From positions 309,904 to 373,903 of the forward strand of contig MNCI01009439.1 of NCBI GenBank assembly GCA_015680685.1: a stretch of 64,000 nucleotides of DNA. The letters are read 5' to 3'. Below are positions 57,337 through 64,000 of the stretch, piece by piece. Origin of the DNA: Gnetum montanum. Taxonomy: Eukaryota; Streptophyta; Gnetopsida; Gnetales; Gnetaceae. The position numbers were made by a program, and so were the translations under genes. Each line of letters starts with the position of its first letter. Position 1 is the stretch's first letter. The notes beneath the pieces were generated by a model, which saw only the letters and a list, made by a program, of their open reading frames with translations, made no database searches and was not told where the DNA came from.

Positions 57337-60039
57337 ATGGCTCCCAAAAGACCTAAAGCAGAAGGACCCTCACAACACAGAAGTAAAAGACCAATGGATT
57401 GAGGAAAAGGAAGAGTGGAAGAATAAACCCAAGTGGAGTAGGGGGCCCACTCTTTCAATATCCATTAGTAAACACCTACCATAGAACATCCTATGCAAGT
57501 AGAGGCTAAAGTACCACCAACTCTAGAATAAGGATAACACCTCATGCTATCAACAAAATGACTCCAAGTAATCCAAGAAAAATTAATTGTCTATAGTAAT
57601 TGTGGACCATTCATGGAGTTCACACCTGAGAATGTCTGAACACAACTTCAAGCCTATTTTCTATGGCCATCTTTATCTTGTAATGGTGACTGGTACCACT
57701 TTTGAAAAAATAAATAAGAAAATACCACTATAAAAATAGGAGTCTAGGTGCCTTACTTAGTGGAAGCTATTGCAAAGGCACTAAATATTCCTAATGTCAA
57801 ATAAAATATTGCATAAATCTCTACTAGATCCAACACTAAGGTAAAGAAGTTGTTGTTGTAGAGAGAAATTGACAAAGAAGATAAGGAATACAATGAATAA
57901 TCTACTAAGGAAAATATATACTTCAATATAGGAACTTACCATATCTTTCCCACCAAAAGAGTGAACAAAATCTTCACCTATGCTACAAGAGGAAGTGTCA
58001 TTTTATGGGAAAATTCAATGTAAATTTGGCTCATTTATTATTCTTGGAAATTTAGAGAAGTTTATAGAAAGAAGGTATGGAAACTCACATTTCCATTCCC
58101 TTGTCTTATTAGAAGATTATGCAAGTAAGCTGAAATTCTAGGTTATACAAATGATGTCTCACATAAAGTCTAGAATGCATCATATGCTAAGATGTCCAAG
58201 CTAGTACCATCAAAGAAGGATCAACTAGAGAAGCCAACAAGCATTGAGGGAGCAACAAGGTCAACATCCATAGGCAATAGTCTAGTAATAGGGTAAGAAT
58301 AAGCAGGACCTAGTGGATCAACGCTAGCCTGTGATAGACCAAGACATAGTGCTCCACTAGCACAATAGGATTATAGACCTTTTATGAGCCACTTGCAGCA
58401 AATTGTAGAAACCATTAGTTGGGGAATAAGGAAAGGTTCCAAATTATACAGAGTAATAGATAACTCCATAAGGCCTATTGCATTAATAAGACTCACTAAT
58501 GGTTAGGTATACTTATAGGCATGAGAGGATGAAGACTAGACATAACATATTTCTAGGAATGCTGCATCTTTTCAAGTTATGCTAGAAATAAGGAGAGTCG
58601 AAATTATCATGATGTAACATCAAGATGTAGCAAGAGCTACAAACGTGATGACAGATCACATTAAAAAATCATTTAATTTTTTCATTATGCCATCGGTGGA
58701 TATCACTAGAGTTAAAGATGTAGAAAATATAGCCAGTACATCCACGACCCTAGTAAAAGATGAAGATATCTTAGATTGACTACTATAGATAGGCCAAGTT
58801 GTGAAAAATATCTTTCATATGTCCAATGATATTAATATAGTTTAGTAAAATCTAATTTATATAAAAAGTAAGTTGGTCATGGCTAAAACAAGAGCTAAAC
58901 ATGCAAAAAAGGAAGTGTAAAGATTGCAAGTGGAATTAGTAGCCTTGAAAGAAAAAGGAAGAGATCCTACACAATATGTAGTGCCAGACTAGCTAGATAA
59001 ATTCAAAACTGAACAAGTAAATTAGCTTATAGCCAGAAATATTTAGGTAGAGATGGGAAAAAAATAATATGGAATGCATCTTAAGTAGAAGCCTAAATTT
59101 ATGCACATGGCAAAGCCATAACTACCTTGGAAGAATAAAACAAAATTATTGTTGTTGAAAGCATAAGGTTAATAGACATAGATAAGCAGAAAAATGTTCT
59201 TGAAGAAAGTATCCATCAATTAAGAGAAAAATTTATCAAAGTTAACCAAGATATGAGTAAATTGTCTAAAGAAAATAGAACTCTATTATTGGAAGAAGTC
59301 CATGCTATCTGTCAGAAATTAGCAATCAAAATTAGCACATGGAAAAATGAGGCCAAGAGACATGAAAGGCTCAAAGAACACTTCAAAGATTAGGTGGACA
59401 TGTATAAGCAAATCAATGAAAAATAAATCTAGATGGCCAAAGCCAAAATTAGTTCCATCACTATACAAACACTTAATTGGCAGCCAATCCTACATAGCCT
59501 CATCCATGTCCACCAAGCTGAAGTGTAGAACAAAGGCCTACTGATAAAAGATCTCAATCAATACATGGGATCAGTAAATCTTTAGTGTGCTAATCTAGCC
59601 ATGCTCATAATAGGAAGACTAAGAATGAGCTAGAACAATAGGTAGCTACAGTATATGCCATGTATGAGAAGAAGTTTGCTAATAAGAAGGATGCACAACA
59701 AAAATTACATATTGCAAACTCTAAACATGATGTAGTAACAGCTAGCTACTAGGACCAAAAGGATGTAGCAGCAAACCTGGCCTATAGAATGATTGATTAT
59801 CAAGAGCTACAAAAGGTATTCACAGAATTTGGAGAAGAAAGAAGATAGTTTATAGCCTAGTGTATAAAGGCCAATAAAATGTTTCCATAGCTACCATGTC
59901 CATGGAAAGTATTGACACCAGCCAACATTACAGAATTTTCTTGGATGATACATGATCCTAGATCAAAGAAGGAGAAGCTTTAGGCACTACTAAATCATTA
60001 TCAATTTTAGAATCCTAATGATAAAAGAAAGAAGATGAT
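57337..60039 (+). pseudogene. AL5 aORF, cut by AL6
   Basis: Starts MAPKRPKAEGPSQHRSKRPMD directly after TTTGATGATTGCAG. Coiled-coil-type sequence through 58,900-59,850 with many stops. The last recognisable block, HDPRSKKEKL, at about 59950 corresponds to HDPKSKEEKM of AL2 (about 33575), just before the AL6 LTR. Length up to the cut is 2.7 kb, consistent with the full-size aORF. Confidence 0.65.
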
Positions 60040-60905
60040 TGATGAGTGGCGAGGTACCTGTTGGCACATTTGGCCACTTCATGGAACAGTTGAAATATTT
60101 NCTGGTCAAACTCGATGGACGGACTAGTTGTGGTACCTAAATATTTATACATTGATCACAATTCATTATCTTCCCACCTGGACTAGTATTAGCTTTGTCA
60201 TGTATGGTTTAGTCCAGAGTGAGGTGTATAACATGATTTCTAATACTCCGCTACTCCTAAAGACAATAAGAGATAATTAAGCTAATGGGTAATAAGAAAT
60301 AAAACCTATGCTAGCCTAAGTGCAATGAGCATCCATCCTTAATCATCCATATGCATATTAGACTTTTTGTACTACTTCTGGGATTACCAAGTACACATTA
60401 CTCAAGCACTACTAGATACACTACTAGGTTACCAAGTAGTTACACTTAAATGTTTTTGATTAAGATGTATTCATTCTACGTTAGCAACAGGAAGTGTAAA
60501 TGATAATAAGGAAATATTAACTAGAGAAAAAACAATAAATAATTAGCAATTAAAGCAAATAAAAGCTAAGTGAATGCTACAATGATGGACTAATCTTAAT
60601 CTTTATTGCCGATTGTGTGCATGTCCAAGTACATCACACTTGAATAAAGGTTCCATACAATTACAAGCATCACACTATGGGCATGCACTTGGGAAAAGAA
60701 CTAAAAATTGACAAAAAGACTTGATCCAAAGACTTACTAGAAAGAGACTCCTCCCCCTATGCCTAAGTGTTATATTTATAGGCCAACACAGGAATCACAA
60801 TATTGTGTATATGATATTGTATCCAGGCTGAGATATCAGGTACCTGATATCGTGTACTCAATATCACATACCCGATATCGAGGCCTGGAAAACCATGATT
60901 CATCA
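60040..60905 (-). repeat. AL6 3' LTR
   Basis: 866 bp, TGATGA...TCATCA. The U3 start is dense in GATATC/GATATT palindromes (60800-60890). TATA box CTATAAATATAA (60782-60771). A single N is at 60101. Polypurine tract in sense TCGTGGGGGTA at 60906-60916. Confidence 0.85.
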
Positions 60906-60916
60906 TACCCCCACGA

Positions 60917-61409
60917 ATGAATAAAAAATTTTCCTCGAGTCAAAAAAAGTAAGGAACAAGTTCATTCAATTACAAATAGTGGATATGTATGAGATTATTG
61001 AATGACCATGGACTATTTCATTTTGCAGTGTGGGATTAAAAAAAATTTGAACACAGACACAAAATACAAAACTTGTAAAACTCATGTGGTTCTTGGTGTT
61101 GGTGGATTCTCCATGGGTGCCTTCCCTTTGTCTTATGCTCTAGGCTTTTGAAATTGATACCTTTGAAGAAGCACATGAAGTTTCTCCTCTTTTGTCTAAG
61201 GATCATGACGCGTCCATGCTGATGTTCCAATGTTTGATGAAGTTGGCACTTCCCATGGACATGGCAGTTGGGAGAACATTTCATTAGCTTTAACGTACCA
61301 TGCCGCAAATAGCCATCATTCCTCTTCATAGGCTTTGGCCCTGACATCTCTTTGGACGTTTAGCTACACCTTGAGAGCATCCTTCTTGTTGTTCTCTTTT
61401 AAGGGCCAT
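60917..61409 (-). pseudogene. AL6 aORF remnant, short
   Basis: The ATG at 61409-61407 follows GTGATTATAG. It starts MALKREQQEGCSQG and stops after 27 codons; another frame is open 61347-61036. Like AL3, only about 490 bp separate the start from the purine tract. Confidence 0.4.
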
Positions 61410-62805
61410 CTATAATCACATAAAGACCAATTGTTAGTAAGGTTGTTTAAAGAAATTCAATTATCTTATACCTTACTTATTACCTTTAATAAATGTTTAA
61501 TTCACTGCTTAGTGTGATTCTAGAGTTAGATATTTTTCAAGAAAGTTGCCCTAAAAGTTTAATGTTGGACCTGATCTATTTAGGTGATACATAAAAGGAC
61601 ATGTAATGGTTCTGAGGAATGTTTTATAAAATGATGATAAAGGAAAGAATAGATTTGGAAATGGAGTACTTGGAGGGTATAAAATGATGTGGTTGTGTGC
61701 AACAAGTACAAATTATAAAAGTCACATAAGTGGATCCTCCCCAAAGTAGGTTCAAACCTCTAATGCCCTTGCATAACCACATCTTAAAATGTTCGTAGGC
61801 ACTAGAAGGGTTAAATGTAATCTACATTAGTGTAAAAAAACACACACATGTTAAATACCACCACGATAAGGTATGAATTCTATGCCACAAAAGACACAAG
61901 TTATAAATACTTGGACAGTAAGATGAGAGGAACCATAGAAGGGATTGTAGGGATTAGGACATGAGGTAACTGACTATGGGCATAATGAATCCAAAGTGTT
62001 GTGTGTAATTAAAGTACCATTAGCCTTTTACTCCAAGATCACAACCAAGTCCATACCTTTGATCAATGACATCACATTGTTTCATTGCAATGATAGACAA
62101 CCATAAAAGCATCATGACAACAAGGTGTATGATCACTTGGCATTTTGCATAAGGGAGGAGTGATTCAAATTTGTCTATGGAATGTTTTTCTTGGTCTTTT
62201 ATTTCCCACTTCATTTCTAATTTTTCCCCTTGCTTTTCTTTTTCTTTCTTTAGGCATGGATGCATGTCTTTCCAGTGAGACCCTCCTAGAATAGCATTGA
62301 GTTCCTTTATTAAGTGACTTTATCACAACTCTTACTCCCATTTTTCATTAGATCTATAAGGATCTTAGTACAACCAAGCTACATGATAGCACCTACAGAT
62401 GTCACCAAAGAGAATCCACAAGTCCCCTTAATGTCACACCCTTTCCATTCTCTCTTAAATTGTCACTCTTCACTATGGGCATAATGAGTATAAAGTTACT
62501 TTAATTTTTAATGATTCCAAGAATGTCATTGTACCCAGAGTAGAATATCTTATTAATAGAATGGATGGATGGATGTTATGGGCTCACTGTCCAAATAATT
62601 AGTCACTTGTGACTTAATAGCATAGAACAACGCCTCAACTGATAGGTCACATGAGTATTTTATTCACAGATGAGATCACCTTCAAAAAGATAAAATAATA
62701 AATTGAAAGATGAAAAATTAGAAAAGAAAAAATTGTAAAACCAAAGAAAAAGAAAAACATTTACTAATTCTGCTTATTAGAATGGGAGGTGTCCCCCATG
62801 ACTGA
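61410..62805 (-). other. AL6 spacer
   Basis: No real ORF. Conserved items: block 61731-61772 (GTGGATCCTCCCCAAAGTAG on plus), the CACTGGAAAGACATGCAT motif at 62260-62277, and the 20-nt motif at 62422-62441 (plus strand GTCCCCTTAATGTCACACCC). Confidence 0.6.
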
Positions 62806-62955
62806 ACCTTTGATTATGGTGAGAATTAAGAAAAGGAGAGTTTGGATCCATGCATGTTGGAAATATTGGGGTTCAATCATATCCAAACCACTAGGTGTCT
62901 TTTGGTAGGAATGTACCCAAATTGGGATTCACACACTTGATTAAAGTAGGCATAG
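62806..62955. other. Unassigned AT-rich junction between AL6 and LINE
   Basis: No ORF or match seen. It may hold the LINE 5' untranslated region or the true AL6 edge. GC content rises sharply at about 62955. Confidence 0.4.
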
Positions 62956-63057
62956 TGGGAGCGGCAGCAACTAGCAGCAGCAGCAGCAACAGCGGCAGCA
63001 GCAACAACGGCGGCCACGACCGCAACAACACCGACAACAACGGCTACGACGGCCGCG

Positions 63058-63870
63058 ATGGCCACGACAGCTACGGTTGCCGCGACGGCCATGACTATGG
63101 CGGCTGCAGGCACGGTAGTTCCTGCGGCGGCCGCAACGGGTGGCGCCGGGACCCCCACGGTTTCAGATGTGAGGTCTCAGGGGTCGGGTGCTGGCGTGGC
63201 CGTGGTTTTCCCGGCGCCCACTGCTCCGCGCGGGGCCATCGAGGCCCACTCCCGTTCCAACCACACCTTGCGCCAGCGCATCCGTACCCCCCCCACAGAC
63301 GGCGTGCGCACCATGGAACGGAGCCTCATCGGTCGGTTCGTCTCCAGGGGGATCCGCCCCCATTTAGACCTGATTCGGCGCTGGGTCAGGGAGCAGTGGA
63401 AGCTGGAGGGCGTGACCGTTCGGAGCCTCTCGGAGGACTTGCTTTTCTTCGTCCTCCCCTCCCTACAGGCCCGCGACTCCGTCCTTCTCGGCGGACCTTG
63501 GTTCTACTGGGCCCAGGGTCTCGCACTGACCCCCTGGTGCCCAGGGGTACACAGAGAACCCGATTTGTTCACCCGCGCCCCCGTTTGGATCCGAGTGGCC
63601 GGTATCCCGTGGGAGTTATGGGGCCTTGAGTTTCTGCGGGAGGTGGCAGGCCATTTCGGCGAGTTCATCACCTTCGACCGGGTCACGCGGTCGCTGGACA
63701 GGTTGGGATATGCCCGCTTCTGTGTTTGGCGCAGCCTGGCCGAGAACGACCTGGTCCGGGAGGTCGTTTTGGAGCTTCCGGGGGGCAAGGAATCCCTCCA
63801 AGTTACCTACGAAAACCTGGACGATGGGGACCTGTCCGTGCGCAGCTCGCCCCCCGCACGGCCAAGCTAG
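63058..63870 (+). pseudogene. LINE ORF1 protein with DUF4283 domain (frameshifted at its end)
   Basis: 271 codons with stop. An Ala/Thr-rich start (residues 1-30), then DUF4283 from about residue 85: LIGRFVSRGIRPHLDLI, FFVLPSLQARDSVLLGGPWFY (the GGPW block), APVWIRVAGIPWELW, LDRLGYARFCVWRSL, and VTYENLD at the end. The domain binds nucleic acid in retroelement proteins. The first ATG at 63058 is a convention: the frame stays open back to 62956. It stops at 63870, while the zinc knuckle continues in another frame, so a one-base shift in the C run 63850-63855 is likely. Bases are strongly G/C at third positions. Confidence 0.82.
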
Positions 63871-64000
63871 GGGGTGTCGTTGTTGTGGTAAGCCGGGCCA
63901 CCTTGAGGCAGACTGTCGCTTTCGCAAGGCCCGCTCGACTAATCCGGCCCGCCAGCTCTTCGAGGAGGGAAACTGGGTCACCATGGCCCGTAAGGGGCGT
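63851..64000 (+). pseudogene. LINE ORF1 continuation with CCHC zinc knuckle (shifted frame)
   Basis: Frame starting at 63851 reads through CRCCGKPGHLEADC (63875-63916), a complete C-x2-C-x4-H-x4-C knuckle, then an open stretch to the window end. It belongs directly behind DUF4283 in this protein type. Confidence 0.8.

Larger units (their letters stand above)
52345..60039 (+). mobile_element. AL5: Athila-like element, 5' half missing, with two insertions
   Basis: Begins inside the RNase H-integrase linker at the AL4 boundary, runs through integrase (split by a TIR element), spacer and aORF, and is cut at 60039 by AL6. Gag, protease, RT and both LTRs are not in the window. Highly decayed. Shares a spacer motif with AL3 and AL6, suggesting that subfamily. 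Confidence 0.8.
60040..62805 (-). mobile_element. AL6: Athila-like element, 3' end only
   Basis: 3' LTR 60040-60905, purine tract, reduced aORF, spacer. Similarity to the region just after integrase (CCCCATGACTGAA, as in AL3 near 15430) stops near 62805, and no integrase is seen. The right boundary is approximate. It is inserted in the AL5 aORF; target duplication not testable. Confidence 0.75.
62956..64000 (+). mobile_element. LINE (L1-type) fragment, 5' portion with ORF1; continues past window
   Basis: Strongly GC-rich compared with everything upstream. It carries an ORF1-type protein with DUF4283 and then a CCHC knuckle, the arrangement found in plant L1 LINE ORF1. The frame is open from 62956 through an Ala/Thr-rich GCA/ACA repeat. 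The endonuclease/RT ORF would lie beyond the window. Confidence 0.75.

Noticed and set aside
62877-63158. Minus-strand Ala/Val-rich ORF overlapping the LINE start
   Set aside because: It is the antisense shadow of the GCA/ACA/GCC repeat encoding the Ala/Thr tract; no independent features.
62895-63629. 244-codon plus-strand ORF beginning in AT-rich sequence and rich in Ser/Asn/Gly/Asp
   Set aside because: Overlaps the DUF4283 ORF in another frame; its composition comes from the trinucleotide repeat and GC-rich DNA, with no domain seen.
62950-64000. GC-rich end as bacterial contamination
   Set aside because: The protein is a DUF4283 plus CCHC knuckle type found in plant retroelements, not a bacterial gene.
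1-64000. tRNA, rRNA, CRISPR arrays, host genes
   Set aside because: None recognised; the tRNA-like matches are only primer binding sites complementary to tRNA 3' ends.

Overview
The window is plant nuclear DNA made almost entirely of decayed, nested retrotransposons; I found no host gene, tRNA, rRNA or CRISPR array. A large plant genome is likely (plant-type Athila and Copia elements, a plant LINE with a DUF4283 domain, old nested insertions). I cannot name the species; a gymnosperm or another retroelement-rich plant would fit.

Layout. Six related Ty3/gypsy elements of Athila type (named AL1-AL6 by position) account for most of the window. Where complete they read LTR - tRNA-Asp-type primer site - gag - protease - RT - RNase H - integrase - long noncoding spacer - additional ORF (aORF, about 950 codons, coiled coil) - purine tract - LTR. 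All LTRs have TGATGA...TCATCA ends. AL1 (minus, 1-10223, cut by the window start) sits in the 5' LTR of a Copia element (plus, pieces from 10224 to 39012). AL2 (plus, 12115-34929) sits in the Copia gag with a perfect CCATA target duplication. AL3 (minus, 12691-22072) sits in the 5' LTR of AL2 with a CCTA(G/A) duplication. AL4 (minus, 39115-52344) has paired 898-bp LTRs but no matching target duplication, and its two flanks are unrelated. AL5 (plus, 52345-60039) lacks its 5' half. A 1,862-bp terminal-inverted-repeat element (52527-54388) splits the AL5 integrase, and AL6 (minus, from 60040) cuts its aORF. From about 62,956 to the end there is a GC-rich LINE ORF1 (DUF4283 plus CCHC knuckle), frameshifted once.

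Every coding region except part of the LINE ORF1 is broken by stops and shifts. Many in-frame stops fall where relatives have Gln or Trp, as expected from cytosine deamination of methylated DNA.

The most interesting signal is in the integrase-aORF spacer. All six elements keep a roughly 20-nt noncoding motif (GGGTGTGACNTCAAGGGGAT), a second motif nearer the aORF, and an aORF start codon directly after a splice-acceptor-like (C/T)AG. AL1, AL2 and AL4 also have a palindrome-rich block and a TATA box upstream of the aORF, resembling their own LTR promoter. Together these suggest, by inference, that the aORF has its own promoter and a spliced leader.

Assembly cautions: an N gap at 18999-19255, and single Ns at 56484, 56862 and 60101. 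The segment between the first two of these single Ns appears to be in the wrong orientation.
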